64,000 nucleotides of DNA from Amycolatopsis coloradensis (GCF_001953865.1 NZ_MQUQ01000006.1:210335-274334); one strand, 5' to 3'; positions 1 to 8,729 are shown, counted from the first letter of the stretch. Notes: a model not told the origin generated them from the letters alone. Numbers and translations are program-made.

Positions 1-602
1 GGATGGTGCTGCCGCACGTAGTCGGTGATCTTGGCGAAGAACGCGTCGTTCACCGAAGGCGCGCCGAGGTCGTCTCCGACGAAGTGCACGGTGCGGCCGG
101 GATGGGCGCGGTTGTAGTCACGCATCCACCGGATCAGGCTCACGAACTCCTCGCGGTCCCAAGGGGAACCGGTCAAGGTCCGCTTCGCGACCTCTCGCGC
201 GTCACCCCTGCCTGTCTGGACGTACTCGTCGATCTCGAGACCGGCGGACCAGCTCAGCTCCAGCGCGAAGGCCCGGAATCCCTTTTCCTCGACCAGGTGG
301 CGGAAGACTCGCTCCTTCATGGTGAAGAACTCGTGGGACCCGTGGGTGGCCTCGCCGAGGCCGACCACCTTCGCACCGCCGATCATCGTGCCCAGCGCCC
401 GCAGGTCGGCCGTGTTCCGGCCGGGTTCGGTCGAGAACAGCGGATGCGCCGCCCGATCCAGCGACCGCACCGGGTCCCGCCAGGCCGTCTCCGCGGGACT
501 CGCGAAAGCCGGGCTCGCCGGCGAAGCGAGCACCGCTCCCGTCACGACCACCGCGGCCGCCGCCAGTCCCCGTCTGCCCCAGTGCCTTTTCGTGTCCGTC
601 AT
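1..602 (-). CDS. Erythromycin esterase family protein, 3' end outside window
   Basis: Reading leftward from the ATG at 602 gives about 200 open residues that run off the left edge. The N-terminus carries an Arg-Arg pair, a hydrophobic stretch and an Ala-rich cleavage region near residue 35, so a secreted protein is likely. Residues 83-90 read GEATHGSH and a later stretch reads HFVGDDLGAPS. Both fit the erythromycin esterase homologue family (EreA/EreB and its many uncharacterised relatives), in which the His of the ATHGS segment is part of the active site. Secreted members in actinomycetes are usually of unknown substrate, so macrolide resistance should not be assumed. Family assignment is fairly sure; function is open. 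Confidence 0.75.
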   Translation of the reverse strand, partial: MTDTKRHWGRRGLAAAAVVVTGAVLASPASPAFASPAETAWRDPVRSLDRAAHPLFSTEPGRNTADLRALGTMIGGAKVVGLGEATHGSHEFFTMKERVFRHLVEEKGFRAFALELSWSAGLEIDEYVQTGRGDAREVAKRTLTGSPWDREEFVSLIRWMRDYNRAHPGRTVHFVGDDLGAPSVNDAFFAKITDYVRQHH

Positions 603-793
603 GTCGTCCACCCTTCACTCGATGTCGTTGGCGATCATCGCCCGCGCATCGAGGGTGGCGCGCTGTAGCAGGACCCCGACTTCGGATGGGGGAAAACCCC
701 ACCCCGCGAAAAGCGGGTGGACCCCGCCGCCGGGGTGTGGGTCCCGGCGGCGGGAGTCCACCCGCGTTTATCTCCCTCCGCAGCGGTTGCTCG

Positions 794-1645
794 TCACTCC
801 GCGCGCCACAACGCGGGCGTGGACGGCGGCTCCCAGCCAGGCTGGGCCGTGTGCCCCTGCAAGCACACATAACCGCGACCGCTGAAGGTGACCCGGGCGC
901 CCGCGGAATAGCCGGTTCCCGCCGCCCAGGTCGTCCCGCCGGGCGGGTTGGAGGTCGAGGTGGTGGGCGGATTCGACGTCGTCTGCGTCTGCGTCGGCCG
1001 GGTGGTCGACGTCGGCGTCTGCGGCACGTTGAGCACGAAGTCGAACGCGGCCTGCTTGGCGGGAGGCGCGTCACGCACGGTCATCAGCAGCCGCGGGTCG
1101 AAGATCGAGTCGGTGTTGTTGCGCGGCTCGTTGGGGAAGTAGAGCTGCGTGGTCAGCACCCGCCCGCCCGGCGCCTGGACCTTGACGTGAATGTGCCGCG
1201 TACGACCCGGGTACAGGCCGGGCACGATCGTGCTCAGCGTGAACGCGCCCTGGTCGTTGGTGAACTGGTGACCGCGGAAGGTGTACCCCACGTTGTCGTA
1301 GGCGCCGTTGACGTCCGCCTGCCAGAAGTCCAGCAGGGCCCGTGCGATCGGCAGGCAGCCGAGACCGAAGACGTATCCGGAGACGGTGAGCCTCGTACCC
1401 TGCGTGTTCGGCGTGACCAGCGAGGTGCGCTGCGGGGAATTCGGCTTGAAATAGGGCCCCTCGGTCTGCGCCGGGGTCGGGTCGTCGCCGTCGTCACAGG
1501 ACGGGGTCAGCTCGGGTGTCTGGCCGGTCGCGACGGTGGTGCGCGCGAGGGCGGGGCCGCCGATCAGCGCGACCGGCGCCGCGACGCCCGCGGCGAGTGC
1601 GGCTTTCAGCACAGTCTTTCGGCTGAGCTTCTTTTCTTCGTCCAT
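794..1645 (-). CDS. Secreted intradiol ring-cleavage dioxygenase with C-terminal carbohydrate-binding-like module
   Basis: A 283-residue protein. Residues 1-35 form a Tat-like signal (KLSRKTVLKAALAAGVAAP, then ALA). Residues 50-200 match the intradiol dioxygenase fold of catechol and protocatechuate dioxygenases, with the Fe-ligand HIH pair in GLYPGRTRHIHVKV and Tyr residues in TEGPYF and GYTFRG. A Thr/Pro/Ser linker (about 210-240) leads to a 45-residue tail, TWAAGTGYSAGARVTFSGR and following, with the aromatic pattern of CBM5/12 chitin-binding modules. Known secreted relatives act on catechols from lignin or humic matter. The fused binding module suggests attachment to a polysaccharide surface. 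Dioxygenase family is secure; binding target is inferred. Confidence 0.88.
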   Translation of the reverse strand: MDEEKKLSRKTVLKAALAAGVAAPVALIGGPALARTTVATGQTPELTPSCDDGDDPTPAQTEGPYFKPNSPQRTSLVTPNTQGTRLTVSGYVFGLGCLPIARALLDFWQADVNGAYDNVGYTFRGHQFTNDQGAFTLSTIVPGLYPGRTRHIHVKVQAPGGRVLTTQLYFPNEPRNNTDSIFDPRLLMTVRDAPPAKQAAFDFVLNVPQTPTSTTRPTQTQTTSNPPTTSTSNPPGGTTWAAGTGYSAGARVTFSGRGYVCLQGHTAQPGWEPPSTPALWRAE

Positions 1646-1723
1646 ACCTGCTCCTCGTGGGGGCTTCGGGAATCACCCTCGACGGTATGGAGAAGATCAG
1701 CTGCGGACGATGGACTGGTGTGG

Positions 1724-2629
1724 TCAGTCGTGGTGAATCTCCGGGGGCGCGTCGCCGGTCCGGCGGTAATCACCGGGACTCAATCCGGTTTCCCGCCGGA
1801 AGAACCGGCAGAAATAGGCGGGATCCGCGAATCCCACCCGGCTGGCGACCTGCCGCACGGTGAGATCCGTGCCGAGCAGGAACCGTTTCGCTTCCCTCGT
1901 CCTGGCCTCACGCATCAGTTGCGCCGCCGTCCGGCCGGTCGCCGTCTTGACCGCGTCGGTCAGGTATCCCGGGGTGACCCCGATGCGTTCCGCGAGCGCG
2001 CCCACCGACCAGAGTCCGAGATCGGGTCTGCCGAGCAGCCGGGTGAATTCCGTTCCCACCGACTGCGCCCTGGCCGGCGGACGCGCGTCCGCCAGTCCCG
2101 GAAGCCGCCCCGCCCGCACGATCAGCACGTGCATCAAGGCACGCAACACCGATTCGGTGCCCTGGCCGCCACAACGGAACTCCTCGTCCAATTCGGCGAC
2201 CAGCCGCGCCGTCTCCTCGGCCGCGCGTTCGTCGAGCCGCCACGGCTGCTGACTCAGCCGTCGCAGGGTTTCGCGGTCCGCCGGATGCTCGAGAAGGAAG
2301 TCGTCGGTGAACAACACGACGAATCCGGTGAGATCGCGGGCATCCCAATGATGCACCTGCCCCGGTGTTATGACCGCGAGTTGTGGTGGTCCCAATTCCC
2401 AGCGCGTGAAATCGACGACGTGGTCACCGGTACCGCCGGTGACGTGGACGATTTCGTAGAAAGTGTGCCGGTGCGGGAAAGACGCCCGCGACATCGGGCC
2501 GATCGTGTCGAAAGTGCCGACTGTGAACGGCAGGGCGTCCGGCGCGCGGACCTCCAGCCGGTGCAATGGCAATTCGCCAGCCTTCGGCTGCAGGCAAGGC
2601 GTCCTCGGCAACACCGTTGTTCCACGCAT
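1724..2629 (-). CDS. AraC family transcriptional regulator
   Basis: About 301 residues. An N-terminal cupin-like sensor domain (FPHRHTFYEIVHVTGGTG, with a metal- or ligand-binding His pattern) is followed by two HTH motifs in the C-terminal 100 residues (ALAERIGVTPGYLTDAVKT and VRQVASRVGFADPAYFCRF), the AraC/XylS layout. The start was placed at the ATG at 2629, which has GAAAGGGA 7 nt upstream, rather than at an upstream ATG at 2794 whose extra 55 residues look non-coding. It lies just upstream of the intradiol dioxygenase in the same orientation, with about 80 nt between them, so it could control that gene. Ligand unknown. Confidence 0.88.
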   Translation of the reverse strand: MRGTTVLPRTPCLQPKAGELPLHRLEVRAPDALPFTVGTFDTIGPMSRASFPHRHTFYEIVHVTGGTGDHVVDFTRWELGPPQLAVITPGQVHHWDARDLTGFVVLFTDDFLLEHPADRETLRRLSQQPWRLDERAAEETARLVAELDEEFRCGGQGTESVLRALMHVLIVRAGRLPGLADARPPARAQSVGTEFTRLLGRPDLGLWSVGALAERIGVTPGYLTDAVKTATGRTAAQLMREARTREAKRFLLGTDLTVRQVASRVGFADPAYFCRFFRRETGLSPGDYRRTGDAPPEIHHD

Positions 2630-2981
2630 GGACCGGTCCCTTTCACCACACTGGGGATAAAAGTCTAGACCAATATGCGGTGCCACCGCTGCCGACGGAA
2701 GTCGCTTGATCGAGCCGGATCGGCCTGCGATCCCGGCCGGGGACAGGTGCGGACGCCGGCGCTTTTGCCTGACCTCAATCGACAAGCCGTGCATCAGCGC
2801 CTGCCTCGGGGTCCCCCGCCGTGGTCGTTCCCGATGCTCACCACGGCGATACGTCGGCCGGCGTCGCGTGATCAGCCCCGTCCGGTACTCGGGCAGGTCT
2901 GGCGGCGTGAGCCCGGCGGGCGCGGTGGGCCCGGCCCGGTACAGTCGGATCCCTCACCGCCGTTGAAGGGTTCACCACGCG
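2630..2981. other. Gene-free divergent intergenic region
   Basis: About 350 nt between the AraC gene (leftward) and the GT87 gene (rightward). It must hold both promoters. The right end gives a GAAGGG ribosome-binding site for the GT87 start. A GTCCGGTACTCGGG segment and a similar GCCCGGTACAGTCGG segment lie about 50 nt apart near its right end; no clear palindrome, repeat family member or RNA gene was recognised. Confidence 0.5.
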
Positions 2982-4178
2982 ATGTCTCCTGCCTCGTCGC
3001 GCGGGCGGTCCTGGTGGTCGGCCGGCGCGCTCGCCGCGCTGGCGGTGGCGTACGTCGTCGCCATGCTGACGGCGGGCAATTCCCACAGTGACCTGGAGAT
3101 CTACCGCTTCGGCGTCGACACCCTGTGGAACGGCGGCGACCTCTACGGCGCGTTGCCGCTTTCGGACGCCGGAATCCCGCTGCTGTTCGTCTATCCGCCG
3201 TTCGCCGCGCTGATGCTCACCCCGCTGGCACTGGCCCCGTGGCCTGGCGCGGTGTTCCTGTTGTTCGTGCTCAGCCTGGCCGCGCTGGGCGTCACGTTCC
3301 ACGCGATCACCCGCACGCTGTGGCCGTCCGGCGACCGGTGGAAGGCGCTGCTCGTCTCGTCGGCGGCGATCACACCGGCGCTCTTCCTGGAACCGGTCCG
3401 CCAGACACTGGGCTTCGGCCAGATCAACCTGCTGCTCATGGGGCTGGTCGCGGCGGACTGCCTGCTGGCACGGGGCCGCTACCGCGGGATCGGCGTCGGC
3501 CTCGCCGCGGCCGTCAAGCTGACCCCGATGGCGTTCCTGTTGTTCTTCCTGATACGCAAGGACTTTCGTGGCGCGCTGACCGCGATGGGCACGTTCGTGG
3601 CCGCCTCGGCCGTCGCGTTCGCGGTCGCCCCCGAGGCCTCCGCGCGCTACTGGTTCGGCGGGCTGGCCGGAGCGTCGGGGATCAGTGGCACCTCGTTCCA
3701 CACCAACCAGACCCTGCGAGCCGTGCTGGCGCGGTTCGGAGTCGATTCCGCCGCCGCGAAGCCGTTGTGGCTCATCCTGACCGGCGTGCTGCTGGTGCTG
3801 GTGACGCTGACGATGTACCGCTCGGCGGTGGTGCCCGCGCTGCTGCTGAACGCGGCCTTCGCCCTGCTCATCTCGCCGACGTCGTGGTCACACCACTGGG
3901 TGTGGATCGCCCCGGCGCTGTTCACCACGGCGGCCTGCGCGGTACTGCACCGCCGGAATCACCGCCGGGCCCTGGCCTGGCTCGCTGTCACGGGGGTCGT
4001 CGCCACGATCTTCGTCACCGCGCCGTTCCGGTACTTCCCCGCCTTCGACCGGCCTGGGCAGACGTGGACGGCCACCCAGCAGTGGCTGGGGAACTGCTAC
4101 ATCGTCGCGGGTCTGGTGTTCGTCGCCGTTTCGGGCGTGCTCGCACTGCGGAAGCGACAGGGAGACCCATGGATCTGA
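2982..4178 (+). CDS. Polyprenyl-phosphate-dependent glycosyltransferase, GT87 family membrane protein
   Basis: A 398-residue protein with about ten predicted membrane spans. The first luminal loop holds the sequence SHSDLEIYRFGVDTLWNGGDLYG, in which the early Asp matches the catalytic Asp of GT-C fold enzymes, followed by FVYPPFAALMLTPL. This is the pattern of GT87 (DUF2029) alpha-mannosyltransferases such as mycobacterial PimE-like enzymes, which use polyprenyl-phosphate mannose outside the membrane. It overlaps the next gene (SDR) by 10 nt, so the two are translationally coupled. Donor sugar and acceptor cannot be read from the sequence. Confidence 0.87.
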   Translation: MSPASSRGRSWWSAGALAALAVAYVVAMLTAGNSHSDLEIYRFGVDTLWNGGDLYGALPLSDAGIPLLFVYPPFAALMLTPLALAPWPGAVFLLFVLSLAALGVTFHAITRTLWPSGDRWKALLVSSAAITPALFLEPVRQTLGFGQINLLLMGLVAADCLLARGRYRGIGVGLAAAVKLTPMAFLLFFLIRKDFRGALTAMGTFVAASAVAFAVAPEASARYWFGGLAGASGISGTSFHTNQTLRAVLARFGVDSAAAKPLWLILTGVLLVLVTLTMYRSAVVPALLLNAAFALLISPTSWSHHWVWIAPALFTTAACAVLHRRNHRRALAWLAVTGVVATIFVTAPFRYFPAFDRPGQTWTATQQWLGNCYIVAGLVFVAVSGVLALRKRQGDPWI

Positions 4179-4915
4179 CCGGCACCACCACACTCGTCAC
4201 CGGGGCCAGCGGCGGCATCGGGCGGGGAATCGCCCTGCGTTTCGCCGAAGCGGGCAGCGCCGTCGCTGTGCACTACCACCGCGCCGAAGCCTCGGCGCTC
4301 GCTCTCGTCGAACACATCGAGGCGGCCGGAGGCACGGCCGCCGCGTTCACCGCCGACCTCACCGACGACGGCGAGTGCCGTCGGCTCGTGGCCGCCGCCG
4401 CGGCCTGGACCGGACGGCTGGACACCCTGATCAACAACGCCGGCGTGCAGCCGGTCGAACCACTGCCGGGGATGTCGGCGGAAAGCTGGCGTGCCGTCCT
4501 CGACGCGAACCTCACCAGCGCGTTCTCGTGCACGCAGGCCGCGGCCGAGGTGATGAACGGCGGCAGCGTCGTCCACATCGCCTCGATCGAGGCGGCCGGG
4601 CCCGCACCGGGACACGCGCACTACAGCAGCGCGAAAGCCGCCCTGGTCATGCACGCCCGCGCCGCCGCACTCGAATACGGCCCGCGAGGTGTCCGTGTCA
4701 ACGCCGTCTCCCCTGGGCTCATCGACCGTCCAGGACTCGGCGCCGCCTGGCCGGAAGGCGTCCGCCGCTGGGAACAGGCCGCCCCGCTGGGCAGGCTCGG
4801 CACCCCCGGTGACGTCGCGAACGCCTGCCTGTTCCTCGCTTCGCCGCTCGCGGCGTGGATCACCGGGCACAACCTGACCGTGGACGGAGGCGTGTCCGCG
4901 CGCCCCACCTGGTGA
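4169..4915 (+). CDS. Short-chain dehydrogenase/reductase (SDR)
   Basis: 248 residues, classical SDR length. The NAD(P)-binding motif TGASGGIG is at residues 10-17, the structural NNAG motif near 90, the catalytic Ser in VHIASIEAAG and the Tyr-x3-Lys pair in YSSAK near 155. The C-terminal VDGG motif is present. The start is the ATG at 4169, inside the end of the GT87 gene. It belongs with 3-oxoacyl-ACP-reductase-like or sugar SDRs. Coupling to a glycosyltransferase hints at a sugar or polyol substrate, but this is inference. Confidence 0.9.
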   Translation: MDLTGTTTLVTGASGGIGRGIALRFAEAGSAVAVHYHRAEASALALVEHIEAAGGTAAAFTADLTDDGECRRLVAAAAAWTGRLDTLINNAGVQPVEPLPGMSAESWRAVLDANLTSAFSCTQAAAEVMNGGSVVHIASIEAAGPAPGHAHYSSAKAALVMHARAAALEYGPRGVRVNAVSPGLIDRPGLGAAWPEGVRRWEQAAPLGRLGTPGDVANACLFLASPLAAWITGHNLTVDGGVSARPTW

Positions 4916-4923
4916 TCACGGCG

Positions 4924-4957
4924 CAAGGAAGGGGGCCTTCACGTACTTCAGGTGGGC
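4924..4957. repeat. AAGGGGGCCTTCA intergenic repeat copy
   Basis: Segment AAGGGGGCCTTCAC then GTACTTCAGGTGGGCA just after the SDR stop. Nearly the same 30-odd bases recur at 40015-40047, where they form the right arm of a hairpin. It belongs to the GTGAAGG/CCTTCAC family seen after several genes. Confidence 0.6.
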
Positions 4958-5032
4958 AAAGGCGGCACCGGAAGCGTCGTGGGGTCGTGAGCGGTAAGGA
5001 TGAGCAGTGCCAACGGTGTCCTAGGGCGGTCT

Positions 5033-5140
5033 CGCGTGATTAGCGGGACGACTCACGTGATGGGATGGACGACACGCGTGTCCAGAGGGACAACTCGCCG
5101 CGTAGCCCGGCCACGCGCGTGTCGTCCAGCCCGCCGTGAG
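5033..5140. repeat. Array of 21-bp repeat units (copy A)
   Basis: Three head-to-tail 21-bp units start at 5033, 5054 and 5075, each beginning CRCGTG and ending GGACRACW. A unit in the opposite direction (TGTCGTCC at its start) lies at 5120-5140. The same unit recurs at 13748, 19842 and 42583. Non-coding; function unknown. Confidence 0.75.
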
Positions 5141-5165
5141 GTCTCCTCGCGACTGCCTAGTGGCC

Positions 5166-5222
5166 GTGTCGCGAAAGCCACTTTCGGGACATCAGACGTC
5201 GCGAAAGTGGCTTTCACGACAC
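5166..5222. repeat. 57-bp inverted repeat element (copy 1)
   Basis: GTGTCGCGAAAGCCACTTTC, then GGGACATCAGACGTC, then GCGAAAGTGGCTTTCACGAC and AC. Both halves are also internal hairpins, CGAAAGCCACTTTCG and CGAAAGTGGCTTTC. Near-identical elements are at 26132-26188 and, inverted, at 35586-35642. It sits between convergent genes (SDR and FAD monooxygenase), where it may end transcription. Confidence 0.8.
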
Positions 5223-5246
5223 CCAGGTCCTAGGCCGAGCCGTGCC

Positions 5247-6443
5247 TCACCGGGTCCGGATCACGGCCCCATGCTTCGGATTCGTCACCAATGCCGTCGA
5301 CTTCCCCGTGACGGCAGCCGCGAGCGGACGTTCGAGGCCCGGAAGCCGTGCCACCCCGAGGAAGACCCGGCGTGCCTGGAGCAGGAACCGGTTCGCGGGC
5401 AGGAACCAGCGCGCTCCCCTGCGGGCGACCTGCTGCTTCTCGGTCACCACCGGGCGGAGCAGCTTTTCGTACTCCGCGAAGGCGGCTTCGGTCGAAGGCG
5501 TCCGGGTGAGTTGTTCGGCCAGCACGAACGCGCCCGCGATTCCCAGGGAAGCGCCTTGACCGGCGAGCAGCGAGACCGCGTAGCAGGCATCGCCGACGAG
5601 AACGACTCGACCGCGACTCCACGACGGCATCTCGATCTGCGCGACCTGGTCGTAGTACACCTCTTCGGCGGGTGGACAGAGATCGAGCGCCTTCGGCACC
5701 GCCCAGCCGAGCGAACCGTAGGTCGCGCGCAACGCCGCTCGCGCGTCGTCCGGCAGGGCCGGATCCGTCACGCGGTGCACGGCGAACGCCGCGAGTTTGC
5801 CGTCGCGGAGACCGTAGAAACCCATCTGTGTCCCGATGGTGTCGGTCAGGCAGAACCGCTCCCCCACCCACTCACGGATCTCTTCGTCCTCGAAGACGAA
5901 CGCCGCCGTATGGAAACCGAGGTGCCGTAGGAACCCGCTCTCGTCACCGAAAACCAGCCGCCGCACGGTCGAGTGAATCCCGTCGGCGCCGACCAGCAGA
6001 TCGGCTTCGAGTGTCTCACCATCCGCGAGCGTGACCCGCACCCGATCGCCGAGATCCTCGACTCCGGCGACCCCGGCGCCGAACCGGATGTCCACTGTGG
6101 ACGGCAGAGTGGTGCGCAGTACCCGTTCCAGGTCCGGCCGCATGATGCTGCACAGCCTGCCGCCCACGGATTTGGCGAACCGGACATAGTCGATCGCCGC
6201 CCGGCGGCGTCCCCGATCGTCCAGCAAACTCGCTTCGTCCACCCGATACGCCGCGGCTTCGACCTGTGGAAGCAGGCCCATCTCCTCGGCCGCGTCGAAA
6301 CCCGGCCCGAAGAAGTCGATCATGTAGCCCTGTTCCCGAGGGCCCGCGGCACGCTCGAGCACCACGACCTCGACATCCCGCGCCGCGAGCCGGTGCGCCA
6401 GCGCCAGTCCGGTGATCCCGGCACCGCAGATCGCCACCTTCAT
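5247..6443 (-). CDS. FAD-dependent monooxygenase (aromatic hydroxylase type)
   Basis: 398 residues. The FAD Rossmann motif GAGITGLALAHRL is at residues 7-19 and LERAA ends the second strand. The DG motif (LLVGADGIHSTVR) is near 155-168 and the second FAD motif (GRVVLVGDACYAVSLLAGQG) near 285. This order is that of class A flavoprotein monooxygenases such as PHBH-like and TetX-like enzymes. A TetR-type repressor gene lies 21 nt upstream in the same direction, so the pair probably forms one self-regulated unit that responds to an aromatic or drug-like compound. Substrate unknown. Confidence 0.9.
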   Translation of the reverse strand: MKVAICGAGITGLALAHRLAARDVEVVVLERAAGPREQGYMIDFFGPGFDAAEEMGLLPQVEAAAYRVDEASLLDDRGRRRAAIDYVRFAKSVGGRLCSIMRPDLERVLRTTLPSTVDIRFGAGVAGVEDLGDRVRVTLADGETLEADLLVGADGIHSTVRRLVFGDESGFLRHLGFHTAAFVFEDEEIREWVGERFCLTDTIGTQMGFYGLRDGKLAAFAVHRVTDPALPDDARAALRATYGSLGWAVPKALDLCPPAEEVYYDQVAQIEMPSWSRGRVVLVGDACYAVSLLAGQGASLGIAGAFVLAEQLTRTPSTEAAFAEYEKLLRPVVTEKQQVARRGARWFLPANRFLLQARRVFLGVARLPGLERPLAAAVTGKSTALVTNPKHGAVIRTR

Positions 6444-6464
6444 CGAGGTTCCTCCCTTGTGGGT

Positions 6465-7028
6465 TCAGCTGACCAGACGACGGAGGACGGCCGCGGCGAC
6501 ACCGCGATCGGACTCCGGTTCGAGCGCGCGATGCAGCAGAAGCCCGTCCACCGCGGCGAGGAGCACCCCGGCCGTGCCGTCGGCGTCGGCCACCCCGTGC
6601 TCCGCCAGCCAACGGCCGAAGCGGGCGCGCAAACCGGCGAGGATCTCCTGGATGCCCTGGCGCAAGGTGTCGTCGCGAGTCGCCGTCAAAGAGGCCTCGG
6701 CGAACAGCAACGACATCGGATCGACGCCGCTGTACTCGCCGACCGACGCCAGCAGCGCGTCCACCGCCCCCGCGGGCGTGCCGATGGTTTCCAGCGCCGC
6801 TTCGAAGGCGCCGGCGACCTCGCGCATCGCCCCCAGCACGCCCTCGATCAGCAAGGCCTGCAACGAAGGGAAGTGATAGTGCACGACGCTCGGCGTGACC
6901 CCGGCGCGTTCGGCAAGGGTCCGGGTGCTGACCGCGGACCAGCCTCGTTCCGGCACCAGTTCGACCGCGGCCTCCAGCAACCGCCGCCGCACGGCCTGAC
7001 CACGTTCCGCGGCCGGGGAGCCTGCCAC
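6465..7028 (-). CDS. TetR/AcrR family transcriptional regulator
   Basis: 187 residues from a GTG start at 7028, chosen because GGAGG lies 6 nt upstream. Residues 14-60 hold the TetR N-terminal HTH (RRRLLEAAVELVPERGWSAV, then LAERAGVTPSVVHYHFPSL). The C-terminal ligand domain is of the TetR_C_6-like type without clear ligand residues. It is transcribed into the FAD monooxygenase and likely represses both. A partly symmetric TCGTCTTGTACGAC segment at 7047-7060, about 20 nt upstream, is a weak candidate operator. Confidence 0.88.
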   Translation of the reverse strand: MAGSPAAERGQAVRRRLLEAAVELVPERGWSAVSTRTLAERAGVTPSVVHYHFPSLQALLIEGVLGAMREVAGAFEAALETIGTPAGAVDALLASVGEYSGVDPMSLLFAEASLTATRDDTLRQGIQEILAGLRARFGRWLAEHGVADADGTAGVLLAAVDGLLLHRALEPESDRGVAAAVLRRLVS

Positions 7029-7290
7029 ATCCGCCTCCTAGGGCGTTCGTCTTGTACGACTGCCCTGATCGTATGCCCGGTTGCGGTCTCGCCGCAAACT
7101 CGGTGGTCAAGGCGTCGGAGCAAGGTGAAGCTGGACGGGTACCACTGGCGCACGGCTCGGCGAGTACCCGGACAGCGGCATGCCGCATGTCGTGCTCTGC
7201 ACGGAGACGAGTCCGGAAGCGGCAAAAATGACCTCGCTCCGCGGCTGAGCCGTCGCAAGGCTTGCTCCTCCGATCCACTTTGGAGGACAC

Positions 7291-7479
7291 ATGGTCTCGA
7301 AGCCCCGCGTCGCGCTGGGAATGCTCGTACTGGTGGTGCTGGCGGGCGCAACGATCGCGCTGCTGGTCTCGCTCGAGGCGGGCGCCTTCTGGGTCAGGAC
7401 CCTGCCCATCGCCGTGCTGGTCGGCGGAGCGGTCGTCGCCCAGTCCCTCGGTCTCTTCACCAAGGCACCGAAGGATTAG
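7291..7479 (+). CDS. Small two-helix membrane protein
   Basis: 62 residues with two hydrophobic helices (residues 7-27 and 33-53) and charged ends, KPR at the front and KAPKD at the back. The start has a strong ribosome-binding site, TTGGAGGACAC directly before the ATG. No family recognised. The region before it, back to 7029, contains only the TetR promoter and no other gene. Confidence 0.65.
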   Translation: MVSKPRVALGMLVLVVLAGATIALLVSLEAGAFWVRTLPIAVLVGGAVVAQSLGLFTKAPKD

Positions 7480-7633
7480 GGCGTGTCTCCCGGACTGGAG
7501 TCGGCAGGTGGGACGAGGGCACGCGCGCGCGTTTCTTTTCGGTCGGAGGCCTCGGATTCGCGGAGGCGGGCCGCGCGCTTCGCGAGACAAGGATCAGGGA
7601 CCGGTCCCCGCGCTCGCCGTTAGCGTTCCGCGC

Positions 7634-8128
7634 GTGACCGAACTGGGTGCCTACATCGAACGCTTCGAGACGAATTCCCGCAGCCGCGCACTCCGGGGGC
7701 TGGCCGCGATGGCGATCGGCGCACCGATCGCCTTCTTCGGAGTCGTCCTGTTCCTGATGGGACAGGAGGCAGGGGCCTCCGGCGGGGAGATGTTCCTCGG
7801 CGTCGTCATCGGCGGCGGACTGGGGCTGATGCTGATGGGCGCCTGGGCCTGCTGGCACGCGATCAGCAAACGGGGCGAGACCTTCACCCTGTACGAGCGG
7901 GGATTCGTGCACACCTGGAGCAAGTCGACCACCGTCGTGCCGTGGCACGACGTCGAGGCGGTCATCGACCACACCAAGAAGAACGTCCTCGCCAAGGCCC
8001 TCGGTGGCGACGTCGGCTGCCTCGTCAAGCTCACCGACGGCAAGAAGATCCTCATCAACGGGTTCACCGAAGGCGCCGCCCTGCTGGCCAACGACATCTC
8101 GGACGCCGTCGGGCGACGTCGCGCCTGA
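7634..8128 (+). CDS. Membrane protein with C-terminal PH-like domain (DUF6585-like)
   Basis: 164 residues from GTG at 7634. Two membrane spans (about residues 25-45 and 52-75) are followed by a soluble domain with the pattern TLYERGFVHTWSKSTTVVPW, HDVEAVIDH and LVKLTDGKKILINGFTEGA. This strand order recalls the small bacterial PH-like membrane proteins in which a domain follows two helices. Assignment to a named family is tentative. It is followed closely by the next open frame in the same direction. Confidence 0.65.
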   Translation: MTELGAYIERFETNSRSRALRGLAAMAIGAPIAFFGVVLFLMGQEAGASGGEMFLGVVIGGGLGLMLMGAWACWHAISKRGETFTLYERGFVHTWSKSTTVVPWHDVEAVIDHTKKNVLAKALGGDVGCLVKLTDGKKILINGFTEGAALLANDISDAVGRRRA

Positions 8129-8186
8129 GCCACGGCGACCTTCCGGACCCGCCGCGCACATCGGCACGCAGGCCTACTTCGACACC

Positions 8187-8729
8187 GTGCGGCGGCAGGC
8201 GAACGCCTGCGACGTGGTGGTGGCCGACGGGGTCGGCGACGTGAAGCCAGTGTCGCGGCTGACCGCGAGCTATCGGCTCGCGGTACGGAACAACCGGCTC
8301 GGACTGGTGGTGCAGGACCTGAAGGCGGACACCTTCATCGCGCCGACCGTCCGCCCCGACCTCGACGGCCCCGGCTTCTCCGAGGGCCGGCGGCGCGTCC
8401 CGCTCGGCGACAGGCTGATGATCTCCGTGCTGGCGCCGACGCTGGGGGTGTTCCTGACCGTCGACGGCGAAGAAGACTCCTGGGTCGAGCCGGCCGAGAC
8501 CATGCCTGAATTCGACGGCCTGATCAACGGCAGCCGCGACAAACTCCTCGTGGACGCGTTGGCCGGACGGCACGAGCGGCGCCATCACGAGCCAGGGACG
8601 GTCGGCGTGGTCTACGGCGCCGAACACCTGCACGCGGTCGTCCGTGAACTCCGCGCACGCTTCGGTTACGTCGTGCGAGACGCGGAATACGTCACTGTTT
8701 TCGCCCTTGGATCGTCCCTTGTGGACTAG
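8187..8729 (+). CDS. Conserved hypothetical protein, probably truncated at its 5' end
   Basis: The frame is open with protein-like sequence from about 8150 (AHIGTQAYFDTVRRQANACD) to the stop at 8729, but no ATG or GTG with a ribosome-binding site lies upstream. The first usable start is GTG 8187, which would cut into sequence that looks conserved. The C-terminal part (VYGAEHLHAVVRELRARFGY) resembles the end of TraB/Tiki-type hydrolase-like proteins. Either translation starts inside the previous gene, or this is a remnant that lost its N-terminus. Its stop shares CTAG with the stop of the GlxA gene on the other strand. Confidence 0.5.
   Translation: MRRQANACDVVVADGVGDVKPVSRLTASYRLAVRNNRLGLVVQDLKADTFIAPTVRPDLDGPGFSEGRRRVPLGDRLMISVLAPTLGVFLTVDGEEDSWVEPAETMPEFDGLINGSRDKLLVDALAGRHERRHHEPGTVGVVYGAEHLHAVVRELRARFGYVVRDAEYVTVFALGSSLVD

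Noticed and set aside
1..602. Macrolide resistance gene (ere)
   Set aside because: The family is broad, the protein has a secretion signal and only the N-terminal third to half is visible; resistance cannot be claimed.
7047..7060. TetR operator upstream of the FAD monooxygenase regulator
   Set aside because: The symmetry around GTAC is only partial (about 6 of 10 positions), too weak for a separate feature.
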